A stretch of DNA of 64,000 nucleotides from Caballeronia sp. SBC1 (GTDB taxonomy: Bacteria > Pseudomonadota > Gammaproteobacteria > Burkholderiales > Burkholderiaceae): positions 1,922,001 to 1,986,000 of the forward strand of contig NZ_CP049156.1 of assembly GCF_011493005.1 (NCBI RefSeq), read 5' to 3'. The notes beneath the pieces were generated by a model that was not told where the DNA came from, searched no databases, and saw nothing but the letters and a program-made list of their open reading frames with translations. The translations under genes and the position numbers were made by a program. Every line of letters begins with the position of its first letter. Position 1 is the first letter of the stretch. This document shows, one piece after another, positions 35,670 to 44,560 of the stretch.

Positions 35670-37255
35670 TGTAGCAGCTAAGTTGTAATGTCCGCTTTTA
35701 GCTAGATTCAAATGTCCGCTTTCGGGCGGCATAAGCTTACCCGGCGTCGATTCCCACGGCGCCGGGGGCTACGATGGCGGCGACGGACAGAATCACCATG
35801 ACGATGCGCGAGTTGGACCGGTTCAAAGTGATTCAGTCGGTGGTCGAGGGGCTGCTCAAGCCGTGGCGTGCCGCCGAGCGGCTGTCGTTGACGACGCGTC
35901 AGGTTCGACGCCTGGCAGCACGCCTGCGCGAGCAAGGGCCGCCTGGGCTGATCTCGGGCCGCTGTGCCAAGCCGAGCAATCACCGGATCGATGCTGGGCT
36001 CGCCGTGCGCGCCGTGGCGATCATCCGTGAGCGGTACGCGGATTTCGGTCCGACGCTCGCCTGCGAGAAACTGCGTGAGTGCCACCACCTGAAGCTGGCC
36101 AAGGAGACGGTCAGGCGCTTGATGATCGACGCGGGCTTATGGACGCCGCGCCGACAACGTCCACCCAAGATCCACCAGCCGAGGAACCGGCGTTCGTGCC
36201 TGGGCGAGCTGATCCAGATCGACGGCAGCGATCACCGCTGGTTCGAGGAGCGCGCGCCGGCGTGCACGTTGCTGGTGTTTATTGATGACGCCACCAGCCG
36301 GCTGATGACGCTGCACTTCACCGCGACCGAGTCGACCTTCAGTTATTTCGAAGCGACGCGACGCTATATCGAGCAGCATGGTAAGCCCATGGCGCTCTAC
36401 AGCGATAAAGCCAGCGTATTCTCGGCTAATCACAAAAGCACCGCTGACAAGGGAATAACGCAGTTCGGCCGGGCCTTGTACGAACTCAATGTCGACACCT
36501 TTTGTGCCAACAGCAGCCAGGCCAAGGGGCGCGTGGAGCGCGCCAATCTGACCTTGCAGGATCGGCTCGTGAAGGAGTTGCGGCTGCGCGGAATCGACAC
36601 GCAGGAGGCCGCGAATGCTTATGCGCCCCACTTCATCGCGGACTTTAACAACCGGTTTGGCAAGGCTCCGAAGAGCGACTACAACGCTCATAGACCACTG
36701 CGCGACGACGAGGACCTGGATTCGGTTTTAACGTCTCGCGCATCGCGCTGCGTGTCGGCCACACTGACCGTGCAATACGATCGGGTGCTCTACCTGCTCG
36801 ATGATTCGCCCGTGACCCGAGCGCTGATTCATCACTATCTGGACGTATACGAGTACCCGGATGGTCGCATCGAGATCGTGGCCAATGGCACTGCCCTGAC
36901 CTATCGCCAGTACGATCGGCTCTCGGATGTAGACCAAGGTGCTGAGATCGATAACAAGCGCCTTGGCCACATCCTCGCGCTGTCTCGGCAGGTGCAAACA
37001 GAGCGCGACAACCGGCGTATTGGAGCCGCGCCATCACGCACGAATAGCGGCGAAGAAGTCCGGTCGAAGATGCGCAAGAGCGGCACGCGTAAGCAGCGCG
37101 AACTCAAGCAAATTGACCTGAACGCGATGATCTTGCGAACCTCTGAAATACAGGCAGCCGCGGTGGGGAAACTGCCTTCTACAGAGATAATTCTCAACCC
37201 AAAACCGGACATTTCAATTTAGCCCAGAGGCGGACATCTGTATCTGGCCTCGACA
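35670..37255 (+). mobile_element. Insertion sequence, ISNCY / IS1202-like, 1586 bp, complete
   Basis: Both ends begin TGT and match best over their inner parts: left TGTAGCAGCT..ATGTCCGC (35670-35695), right complement TGTCGAGGCC..ATGTCCGC (37255-37230), with the ATGTCCGC block at the same offset. A second ATGTCCG copy follows inside each end (35712 and on the complement near 37206-37213). Flanking 5-bp repeats TGTGT, an intact transposase and these ends indicate a complete, possibly active element. IS1202-type elements have TGT ends and similar lengths. Confidence 0.82.
35774..37222 (+). CDS. ISNCY-family DDE transposase
   Basis: 482 residues. The N-terminal helix-turn-helix (LKPWRAAERLSLTTRQVRRL) is followed by an integrase-like catalytic domain: the first Asp in LIQIDGSDHRWF, the second in ALYSDKASVF, and the Glu in AKGRVERANLTLQDRLVKEL. 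It should cut and join the element's ends. The C-terminal 100 residues are basic. The frame is intact and fills most of the element, with the stop inside the right end region. Confidence 0.93.
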   Translation: MAATDRITMTMRELDRFKVIQSVVEGLLKPWRAAERLSLTTRQVRRLAARLREQGPPGLISGRCAKPSNHRIDAGLAVRAVAIIRERYADFGPTLACEKLRECHHLKLAKETVRRLMIDAGLWTPRRQRPPKIHQPRNRRSCLGELIQIDGSDHRWFEERAPACTLLVFIDDATSRLMTLHFTATESTFSYFEATRRYIEQHGKPMALYSDKASVFSANHKSTADKGITQFGRALYELNVDTFCANSSQAKGRVERANLTLQDRLVKELRLRGIDTQEAANAYAPHFIADFNNRFGKAPKSDYNAHRPLRDDEDLDSVLTSRASRCVSATLTVQYDRVLYLLDDSPVTRALIHHYLDVYEYPDGRIEIVANGTALTYRQYDRLSDVDQGAEIDNKRLGHILALSRQVQTERDNRRIGAAPSRTNSGEEVRSKMRKSGTRKQRELKQIDLNAMILRTSEIQAAAVGKLPSTEIILNPKPDISI

Positions 37256-37260
37256 TGTGT
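37256..37260. repeat. 5-bp target-site duplication, right copy
   Basis: TGTGT, matching 35665-35669. Confidence 0.7.
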
Positions 37261-37354
37261 TGTATGTATTTTGATAATTCAAAATAAGCGCTCACTGACT
37301 CAGCCGTAAACCACGGACCGTGGCCGTTCTGCGGCCCTTTGCCATGCGCAAGGC

Positions 37355-38755
37355 TTAATGACCTGATGCCATTCGCCTCAGCATGGCTTCGAATCCGTCC
37401 TTGATAAGGCTTACTGAATTATTTTTGTAAGAAAAATGTGCGTTATTCGAATGGACCAACATGCAAGCATTGACTTCGAACACGACGATCCGACCGCTCA
37501 AATCCAGCGCGCAATCGATGCCGAAGTAATCGAGGTCGATTTCCTGCTGGATAGCACGCAGCGCATCGAATTGCGGTGGGCCGAAGACGCTCCGCGGATC
37601 ATCGAGGAAAGCTTTTTCCTCGTCCTGCATCCAGTGCTGATTGACCATATCCGTGTTGGCGTGATGGATCTTCCACTCGTCATGGATCGCAAGGTGATAA
37701 GGATAGATCTCGCCGTCGATGAACATGAATCGATACTTTCGAAAGTAACCATCGGCTGAGCGGTAATCGCAATACTCTGTCAGGTAAAAGTCAGCATCTG
37801 GAAACCGCGTGACGAAGGCATCGATCTCGTTTTCGTCATGAACCTTCTGAAAGTCATCGCCATTGTGCGTGCCGGCCAGCCGGATGAGCCAGGGCCGTGA
37901 GAACGATGCGAGCTTGGGGTCGCATTCAGATCCGCGCGCGCTCTTGCCGGAAACACGAAGTGTCTGCGGAACATGACAGCCCGCTATCGCGGTCAGCCGA
38001 CGCGCGATCGAGTCCCGGCTGGTTCGCGCGATCTTGCCCGGATGATTGACCACGGGCTTGCCTATGAGGTCAACGAGTTTCGTGGCGGGCGCAAGCAGCG
38101 CGTGGCCTTGATCACCATCCGCGACGAGATTCACCACGACATCGGCGCTGTCGCGCAGCATGTCGATATCGTAGGCGACATCGGGGAGCAGATTGAGCAC
38201 GTGAGTCTCGTACCCTACCCGCTCAACGAGATGTTCGAACGGCGTATTGCCCGCGCCCGGTGCGAACAGCATGAGGACGCGAAAGGCAGGCGGCGACTTG
38301 ATCGCTTCGATGGTGACGAACGGTTTCAACGCGAGACCGCGGCGGTAATGCTCGTGCGCCTGCGGCTTCTGGCCAAGCGCCTGCTGCAAGTTGGCGACGA
38401 ACTGCAAGGCGCTAGTGTCGTCGGGACTTTGCGCCAGTACGCGTTGGAAGTGATCCAGCGAGAGCTCCAGACGGTTCAAGCCGGCATAGGCCAGTCCGAG
38501 CTGGCCGTGAACGGAGACGTCCTCTTGCCATTCGTCCGGGCGTTCAGTCAGCAACGCGACTGCATCTTCGAACCTGCCCCCGCGGATCAGAACTTGCGCG
38601 AGGTTCTTGCGCACTCCCCTATGACCAGGGTCCATATGCAGCGCCTCACAATAGAGCGCTTCCGCCTCGTCGAGCCTGCCTGCGCAGTGGAGCGCGAATG
38701 CTTCATCGATCAAAGGAACTATCGACGTAGCCTGACCCGGCGTGTAGCGCGTCAT
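37355..38755 (-). CDS. TPR plus ATP-grasp ligase fusion protein
   Basis: 466 residues from ATG 38755 (MTRYTPGQATSIVPLIDEAF), preceded by a GAGG site. The first 150 residues are tetratricopeptide repeats (AFALHCAGRLDEAEALYCEA; VHGQLGLAYAGLNRLELSLD). The rest looks like a RimK/glutathione-synthetase-type ATP-grasp domain: GKPVVNHPGKI, PWLIRLAGTHNGDDF, then the metal-binding end IDCALDLSGRIVVFEVNACM with Asp, Glu and Asn in the right order. ATP-grasp ligases join a carboxylate to an amine or thiol using ATP, so the TPR part may recruit a protein or peptide substrate. No partner gene is visible. It is flanked by the insertion sequence and a gene fragment. Confidence 0.8.
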   Translation of the reverse strand: MTRYTPGQATSIVPLIDEAFALHCAGRLDEAEALYCEALHMDPGHRGVRKNLAQVLIRGGRFEDAVALLTERPDEWQEDVSVHGQLGLAYAGLNRLELSLDHFQRVLAQSPDDTSALQFVANLQQALGQKPQAHEHYRRGLALKPFVTIEAIKSPPAFRVLMLFAPGAGNTPFEHLVERVGYETHVLNLLPDVAYDIDMLRDSADVVVNLVADGDQGHALLAPATKLVDLIGKPVVNHPGKIARTSRDSIARRLTAIAGCHVPQTLRVSGKSARGSECDPKLASFSRPWLIRLAGTHNGDDFQKVHDENEIDAFVTRFPDADFYLTEYCDYRSADGYFRKYRFMFIDGEIYPYHLAIHDEWKIHHANTDMVNQHWMQDEEKAFLDDPRSVFGPPQFDALRAIQQEIDLDYFGIDCALDLSGRIVVFEVNACMLVHSNNAHFSYKNNSVSLIKDGFEAMLRRMASGH

Positions 38756-38968
38756 GTAGCCTCGTGGCAGGGAAAGGCGCGAGCGGGAGCATCGAGCGCC
38801 TGGCGCAACGATAAGCATTTTAGCTGGTCAAGGTCCCTTTATAGTGCGATACACCCGAAATATGCGCGATCGCTGACGGGGCTCCCTTAAGAAAATCGAA
38901 AGGATCTTGTGGGTGGCGCAGTATCGGCCATGCGAGAGGTGTTCCCAAAGTTGCGGGCGCCAAGCTCT

Positions 38969-39112
38969 TTAGCGCGCTAATCTCTCGTATAAAGACGCTA
39001 CATACTCACCAAGCTCCGGCATTGGCATGCTTGCCACGCGCGTAAAACCGAGCACCTCACAGGATTGCACGTCCCTCGCCTCGCGCCGGTACAGCTGCTC
39101 AAAATAACCGTT
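38969..39112 (-). pseudogene. C-terminal gene fragment or start-less small ORF after cobF
   Basis: A frame ending TAA at 38969 reads GYFEQLYRREARDVQSCEVL, then GFTRVASMPMPELGEYVASL and YERLAR. It looks like real coding sequence in composition, but is closed by a TGA inside the cobF 3' end and has no ATG or GTG start before the recognisable part. It may be the tail of a gene truncated when the cobF segment arrived. I do not recognise the family. Confidence 0.4.
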
Positions 39113-39884
39113 AGTTATCCTCGCGATGTGTATTCCTTCGCATCAGATAACTATCCATGATCCAGCCGTTTGCCTTGCGCGCTTCCGCCCGAATCCGTTC
39201 GATATCTCCAACCACATCCTTGAGTTTTCCGGACACCAGAATCTCATCCGGTGTGCCGACATAAGCACCCCAGTAAATATCGATGTCCAGGTCGGCGAAA
39301 CGCTTGTAAGCACCCTCTGCATCCAGCATCACCACCACGCTGTCGACATTGCTTGGAAAACCCTCCGCTATTCGCCTTCCCGTTGTGATCTCGATCGATT
39401 CTCCAATGCGATTCAACGGTATCTTGTGCTGTGCCGCCAGGGCCTGAATGCTGCTTATGCCCGGGATCACTTCGTACTGCAGATTGTGTCCGCCTTTCTT
39501 GATGATCGAATCGACGATCCGAATGGTGCTGTCGTAAAGCGTCGGATCGCCCCATGTGAGGAACGCTCCGCATTCGCCATCGGACATCTGCTCGGAGATC
39601 AATCGTTCGAACACGACCTGCTTGTCGCCATTGAGATCCTCGACGCTTGCCCGATAATTGGCAGCGTCGCGTGATCGCTCGGGACTGGTTGCTTCAGCGA
39701 AGCGATAGTCATTGCCCTTGATGAAACGCCTGCAAATTTCCTTACGCAGCGCGATCAGCTTTTCCTTGGCACTGCCCTTGTCCATCACGAAGAAAACATC
39801 GACTTCGTTGAGCGCGTTGACCGCCTGAATCGTCATATATTCGGGGTTTCCGGCGCCAATGCCGATGATCAGAATTCGCTTCAT
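39111..39884 (-). CDS. cobF: Precorrin-6A synthase (deacetylating)
   Basis: 257 residues, the normal length. The SAM-dependent tetrapyrrole methylase fold starts MKRILIIGIGAGNPEYMTIQ, then GAFLTWGDPTLYDS and YEVIPGISSIQALAAQHKIP, typical of CobF. The enzyme methylates C-1 of precorrin-5 and releases acetate in the aerobic cobalamin pathway. None of the other cob genes is here. It lies 33 bp after a btuB-like receptor gene on the same strand, under the same cobalamin riboswitch, so it would be expressed when B12 is scarce. No ATG-proximal strong ribosome site beyond AGTCACCT-complement is seen. Confidence 0.95.
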   Translation of the reverse strand: MKRILIIGIGAGNPEYMTIQAVNALNEVDVFFVMDKGSAKEKLIALRKEICRRFIKGNDYRFAEATSPERSRDAANYRASVEDLNGDKQVVFERLISEQMSDGECGAFLTWGDPTLYDSTIRIVDSIIKKGGHNLQYEVIPGISSIQALAAQHKIPLNRIGESIEITTGRRIAEGFPSNVDSVVVMLDAEGAYKRFADLDIDIYWGAYVGTPDEILVSGKLKDVVGDIERIRAEARKANGWIMDSYLMRRNTHREDN

Positions 39885-39916
39885 AGGTGACTCACAAGGG
39901 TCGTGACGACAAGTAG

Positions 39917-41848
39917 TTAGAAAGTATAAGCGACCTTGCCGAACGCAGTCCGGCCCAACGTGTTGTAACCGTATGCAGTGACGTACTGCCGGTTAAAGAG
40001 GTTGGACAGATTGGCGGACACGGTGAGATGCGAATTGACCCTGTACGCAGCACGCAGGCCAACGGTTGTGTACGACGGCAGGTAGGTCGCGTTGAACTGG
40101 TCGTCGTAGGTCGATCCACCGTAAAGCAGCGAGACGCCCGTGCTCAGCGCGTGCAGGCGGAACTCGTCCCACATGTGATCGATGTTCAGGCTGACGGTCT
40201 GACGCGGACGGCGGTTGAGCCACGTCTGGTCGGTGACATCCTGGGGATTCAAAATACCGATCGCGAGACTGACCGGTGTCGAGTCGCCAAGCGTGCCCTT
40301 GTACGACAGGTCGATGCCCTGGATGCGCGCGCGACCTACGTTCACGGGAAGATAGGTCACCGTGTCGTAGGTGATGAGATCGTGCACGCGGGTGTCATAA
40401 ACAGCGGCCGTAAAGGTGCCGAACGACGTGGCCGCATCGAGCGCGGCCTCGACCGTGTCGCTGCGCTCAGGCAGCAGGTTCGGGTTCGCGTAACCTGGGT
40501 AGTACAGGTCGTTAAAGGTCGGCAGGCGGAATGCGTTGCCATACGAAATGCGTGCCGTATAAACCGGGCTAATGGCATAAGCGATGGCGACATTGCCGGT
40601 ATTTACCGACTGACCCTGGATGATCTCGTGACGCCCCGCCAGGAACACCGTCAACGCACCGAGTGTGACCGATTGATGGAGCGAGACTGCTGAATCGTTG
40701 CGTGTCGGCACGCCCGTGGGGATGTCGACGGGCAGGAAGGCTTGCTCGCGGGTGAAGTCGTAGGCGAGCTTGCTCTCGCCGGAAAGCGGCAGACTGAAGA
40801 GCGTGAGCCCGCGTTCGTGATGGGTCAGCGAGGTCGACGTACTGAAACGCGTCGAGTCGATCTCATCGGTCGGGATGTCCGGGTTGTTCGCATAGAGGAA
40901 CTGGCGGTCCGTGGTATAGCCCACTGACTGGTCAAACTGCGTAAACGGCGTGAGGTCCAGATGAAACGCGATGCCTGTCGTCAACTGATGATCGAGTTGG
41001 CGGTCATCGCCGCCAGCATTGTCGTAGGACAGGTCGGACCGGTGATAAAGGGCGAATGTGGAGATCGACCAGTTGTCATGCGCATAGCCAAGACGCGCAT
41101 CCACGTCCTGAGCATGGTACGGATTGCGGCCATCCTCGTGCCCGTAAGCCCACGGCTGGGTCGCATCAATTCCAGCGGTGTTGTAGTCGTGCAAGCCCAG
41201 GGAATAGGTCAGTCCAGCCAATGCCGCGAGCGGACCAGTGGACGAAATACTGCCTGAAGTGCGGATCTGTGTATCGAACGTTTTGTTCGAACCGCCGCCT
41301 GTTGAAATCGTGGTCTGGTTGGGCTGATTTGCCGCACGGTTCGTGAAGAGTTGCACGACGCCACCCACTGCGTCCGCGCCGAACGAGGCGGCCGCCGGTC
41401 CCGAGATAACTTCAACGCGGTCAAAGGCGGAGGTCGGAAGGTCGGCCCACTCAGCTTGACCCGTAGTCGCTGAACCCACTCGGATACCGTCTATGAAGAC
41501 GGCGACCTGACTTCCCGTTGAACCACGGATGCTGACGGAGGCAGAAGTTCCTGGGCCACCGTTTTGCGAAATGGTAACGCCGGGCAGCGTTGCGAGGGCT
41601 TGCGTGATGCTCGGGTCAACGGGCGACAGGCGGTCGAGATCCGCGCGGGTAAGGACCTGGGTTGAGGCGTAGCGTTGATCGAACGATTGCGGCAGGTGCT
41701 GCGTGTCACCGGTGACGAGAATATTCGGCAGCGTGGCGGTGGACGGAAGCTGCTCCGGCTGCGGCAACGACGAGTCGTCAGCGGCCTGTGCAACCTGCCA
41801 TACCGACACCGTGAGCGCAGACGTGAGGATGAAATGCCGAAACTTCAT
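39917..41848 (-). CDS. btuB: TonB-dependent receptor, vitamin B12 type
   Basis: 643 residues. A signal peptide (ILTSALTVSVWQVAQA-A) is followed by a TonB-box/plug segment (LPNILVTGD, then LPGVTISQNGGPGTSASVSI, RGSTGSQVAVFIDGIRVGSA) and a 22-strand barrel ending in TAFGKVAYTF with a terminal Phe. The plug motif VEVISGPAAASFGADAVGGV is that of BtuB-like receptors. It imports cobalamin across the outer membrane with TonB energy. The assignment to B12 rests on the riboswitch upstream and cobF downstream as well as on the sequence. Confidence 0.92.
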   Translation of the reverse strand: MKFRHFILTSALTVSVWQVAQAADDSSLPQPEQLPSTATLPNILVTGDTQHLPQSFDQRYASTQVLTRADLDRLSPVDPSITQALATLPGVTISQNGGPGTSASVSIRGSTGSQVAVFIDGIRVGSATTGQAEWADLPTSAFDRVEVISGPAAASFGADAVGGVVQLFTNRAANQPNQTTISTGGGSNKTFDTQIRTSGSISSTGPLAALAGLTYSLGLHDYNTAGIDATQPWAYGHEDGRNPYHAQDVDARLGYAHDNWSISTFALYHRSDLSYDNAGGDDRQLDHQLTTGIAFHLDLTPFTQFDQSVGYTTDRQFLYANNPDIPTDEIDSTRFSTSTSLTHHERGLTLFSLPLSGESKLAYDFTREQAFLPVDIPTGVPTRNDSAVSLHQSVTLGALTVFLAGRHEIIQGQSVNTGNVAIAYAISPVYTARISYGNAFRLPTFNDLYYPGYANPNLLPERSDTVEAALDAATSFGTFTAAVYDTRVHDLITYDTVTYLPVNVGRARIQGIDLSYKGTLGDSTPVSLAIGILNPQDVTDQTWLNRRPRQTVSLNIDHMWDEFRLHALSTGVSLLYGGSTYDDQFNATYLPSYTTVGLRAAYRVNSHLTVSANLSNLFNRQYVTAYGYNTLGRTAFGKVAYTF

Positions 41849-42304
41849 ACGGGGAAAACCTTGTTATTGAAGATTGGATAATTGGATAGCGTGCAGCGAA
41901 CGCGGGCGTAGCGCGTCGATTTCGGATACCGGCGGTGACGAAACCCGTGCCCCTTTGGACGCCTTACCGCCCTGCGCGTCATGCGATAGACGAGCGCAAC
42001 CCGCGAACACACGCCGCGGCCAAGCCACCTTTAAGTTGCAGTGAATTCTCTCGCACAGCAGATACGCCCCTGCCTCGGGTGTTGGTCTTGGCAAACGGCG
42101 GACGTCTCACCCCTCGCCTGCGCAATCGATCATGCCGCAGGCGGGCAGCCAAATGCACTTACGTGGGGTCTTGTACACCGACGCGACTCAAGCTGGCAAA
42201 TCGAGGAGATGCCGCTCTGGCTGTCAGCCAGGATCGCGGGCAGTATCGGTCATCGGTCATGTGGATGTCTCCCGGGGAGTGCGCGCCCCAAAGTCAGAAA
42301 AGAG
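41849..42304. other. Long leader between riboswitch and btuB-like gene
   Basis: About 450 bp between the riboswitch core and the receptor start. A minus-strand frame (41864-42094, 76 codons) is open with no signal or family resemblance. Nothing else is recognised. Confidence 0.5.
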
Positions 42305-42400
42305 GTATACGACGCCAAGGTCTGACTTCCGGTATGTGCTGAAACCGGTCACAGTGGCGCGACCGTGCTGGATTTGCACCAGCTTCCACGAGTCGTATGC
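42305..42400 (-). promoter_or_regulatory. Cobalamin riboswitch, compact
   Basis: Read on the minus strand, the segment opens with GCATACGAC and closes with GTCGTATAC, which pair to form P1. Between them are GGAAGCTGGTGCAAATCCAG, then CACGGTCGCGCCACTGTGAC (the B12-box region around CGCCACTGT), and GGAAGTCAGACCTTGGC, the usual 3' side. The spacing is shorter than in full-length enterobacterial examples, suggesting no long P6 extension. It controls the btuB-like gene and cobF. Confidence 0.85.
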
Positions 42401-42632
42401 GCGCATTTTACTTCCGAATCCCGCCTGACACTATCAAGTCCGGGATATTGAATAACTGATGGTGCGCGTGCCCCCGGTATCACGAGATCCGTGCACGCTG
42501 ATTATCGATGCCCCCAAGCGACTTATCTTTCGCTATCCTTACGTTTTCATGCGTTCGCGCTGAAGCGTCGAGGGCGAGCGGAATCACTAGCTCCTGCCCC
42601 GCGCCAGAAGGCATGCAGATCTTGAAGGCTCC
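42401..42632. other. Upstream of riboswitch and end of polyamine operon
   Basis: Probably contains the promoter of the riboswitch transcript. No gene seen. Confidence 0.4.
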
Positions 42633-43688
42633 TTAGTGGACCAGGATCGTACTGTCGGGTGACCAGCTCAACGTCACTCGCGAGCCGACCGGAATCAGGT
42701 CTTCGCCGGAGTTTTGCACATGGACCTTGAGCCGCTGCCCGCACCAATCAAGCATATAGGTTGTATTCACACCGGCAAAGACGTGATGGGCAACCTGCGC
42801 CGTCAGCCGGTTATGCGCGCTCGGCGCGGCCTCGCCCGTTGCTCGCTGAAGCGCGATCTTCTCCGGACGAACCGCGCACTTCGTCTGATTCGATACAGCG
42901 GAGCGTGATCCGAAACGAATCAGGCTGCCGTCGTTGATGCGCATGCCGCCCGTCTCCAGTCGTCCGTTGAGGATGTTGGCATCGCCGAGAAACGTGGCAG
43001 CGAACTCGCTGGCCGGATGATCGTAAAGCTCGCGTGCTGTCGCCTCCTGGATCAATTTTCCATCGCGCAGGATACCTACACGATCACTCAACGTAAGCGC
43101 TTCTTCCTGGTCGTGCGTGACGAATACGGTCGTGATCGCGACATCACGCTGGATGCGGCGCAATTCGACCTGCATGTCCACACGCAAAGATTTGTCCAGC
43201 GCGCTCAGCGGCTCGTCGAGTAGCAACACGCGGGGGCGCGTCACAATAGCGCGCGCCAACGCGACGCGCTGGCGCTGGCCACCCGACAATTGATTGATCC
43301 GCCGCCCGTGCAGGCTGCCGAGTTGCACGAGGTCCAGCACCTCACCCACCCGCCGCTTGATCTCGCTCTTGTCCACATGCCGCACGGACAGCCCGAAAGC
43401 GACGTTGTCGGCCACATTCATATTCGGGAACAGTGCATAGTTCTGGAACACCATGCCGATCTCCCGCCGCTCCACGGGCAAGCGTTCGACCGGCTGATCG
43501 TCGATGCGGATCTGCCCGCTATCCGGGAACACAAAGCCGGCAATCATGCGCAGGAGCGTCGTTTTACCGCTGCCGGACGGTCCGAGCAAACCATAGAGTC
43601 CGCCCTCCGCGAAACGGATGGAAACGTCGTCCAGTGCACGCGACTCGCCGTATTGCTTGGATACCTTGATTACGTTGACTTCGGCCAT
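42633..43688 (-). CDS. ABC transporter ATPase, polyamine type (PotA-like)
   Basis: 351 residues. The nucleotide domain has Walker A LLGPSGSGKTT (about 34-44), signature LSGGQRQRVALARAI and Walker B VLLLDEPLSAL, then a C-terminal TOBE domain (about 270-350), the pattern of PotA and related importers. It should power uptake of spermidine, putrescine or a similar compound. The start overlaps the stop of the next upstream gene (43688), so the operon order is binding protein, two permeases, ATPase. Confidence 0.94.
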   Translation of the reverse strand: MAEVNVIKVSKQYGESRALDDVSIRFAEGGLYGLLGPSGSGKTTLLRMIAGFVFPDSGQIRIDDQPVERLPVERREIGMVFQNYALFPNMNVADNVAFGLSVRHVDKSEIKRRVGEVLDLVQLGSLHGRRINQLSGGQRQRVALARAIVTRPRVLLLDEPLSALDKSLRVDMQVELRRIQRDVAITTVFVTHDQEEALTLSDRVGILRDGKLIQEATARELYDHPASEFAATFLGDANILNGRLETGGMRINDGSLIRFGSRSAVSNQTKCAVRPEKIALQRATGEAAPSAHNRLTAQVAHHVFAGVNTTYMLDWCGQRLKVHVQNSGEDLIPVGSRVTLSWSPDSTILVH

Positions 43689-44560
43689 TATTGCTCTCCA
43701 CCAAATCGATACAGCCGTGACACGATCAACATCGTGCCCATCGACACGACAATGATGATGGTTGAAATTGCGTTGATCTCAGGTGTGAAACCCTTGCGAA
43801 TCGCGCTATAGATTTCGACTGGCAGCGTGGTCTCGCCCGGGTTGGACAGGAAGTACGACACCACGAACTGGTCGAACGACACGGCGAATGCGAACAAGGC
43901 ACCCGCCACCACGCCAGGTGCAATAGCAGGCAAGGTCACGCGCCACGTGATCTGCCAGCCGCTCGCGCCAAGCGAACGGGCGGCCAGTTCCAGCTCAGGA
44001 GAGAACGTGCGCAAGCGCGCGCCGACCACGATAATCACGTAGGGCAACGCGAGCGCCACGTGACCGAGCAGGATGGCGTGCAAGCCGCGTCCAATGCCGA
44101 TCGCAAAGAAGAAGATCAGCATCGCGGTGCCCGTGATCAGCCACGGGATCGCCATCGGCGGGAACAGCATGGCTTGCAGGAAACGCTTGCCCGCGAAGTC
44201 GTATCGAAAGAATGCCAGCGACGCCATCACGCCGAGAACAGTGGACAACAACGTGGTCCACAGCGCGATCTCGATGCTCCTGAACGCCGCCGCCTTCAGC
44301 ACGCCGTCCTCGGCGAGCGCCTGATACCAGTGCGTGGTGAAATGAAACGGCAACTCATAAAGCGGCGACGCGTTAGCCGACATCAACGCCATGACCAGGA
44401 TCGGAAGATATAGAAATCCGATCACGGCCACGACGTACCCGTAGCCGATAGCGCCAAGCGCTGCACCCACGCTCCACGTCCTGCGACGCGGGGTATGCGG
44501 CCCGTTGGCGACAGCCGGCGAGTCCAGCTCGATTGATCCGATGGTGTTGTCCTGCTTCAT
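43688..44560 (-). CDS. ABC transporter permease, PotC-like
   Basis: 290 residues with six hydrophobic segments and the EAA loop ELAARSLGASGWQITWRVTL. The N-terminus has a polar leader of about 30 residues before the first helix (GYGYVVAVIGFLYLPILVMA). It should form the transport pore with the PotB-like protein. It overlaps both neighbours by a few bases, showing tight coupling. Confidence 0.92.
   Translation of the reverse strand: MKQDNTIGSIELDSPAVANGPHTPRRRTWSVGAALGAIGYGYVVAVIGFLYLPILVMALMSANASPLYELPFHFTTHWYQALAEDGVLKAAAFRSIEIALWTTLLSTVLGVMASLAFFRYDFAGKRFLQAMLFPPMAIPWLITGTAMLIFFFAIGIGRGLHAILLGHVALALPYVIIVVGARLRTFSPELELAARSLGASGWQITWRVTLPAIAPGVVAGALFAFAVSFDQFVVSYFLSNPGETTLPVEIYSAIRKGFTPEINAISTIIIVVSMGTMLIVSRLYRFGGEQ

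Noticed and set aside
41864..42094. 76-codon minus-strand frame in the btuB leader
   Set aside because: No ribosome site, no family resemblance; possibly a decayed gene, but I could not support one.
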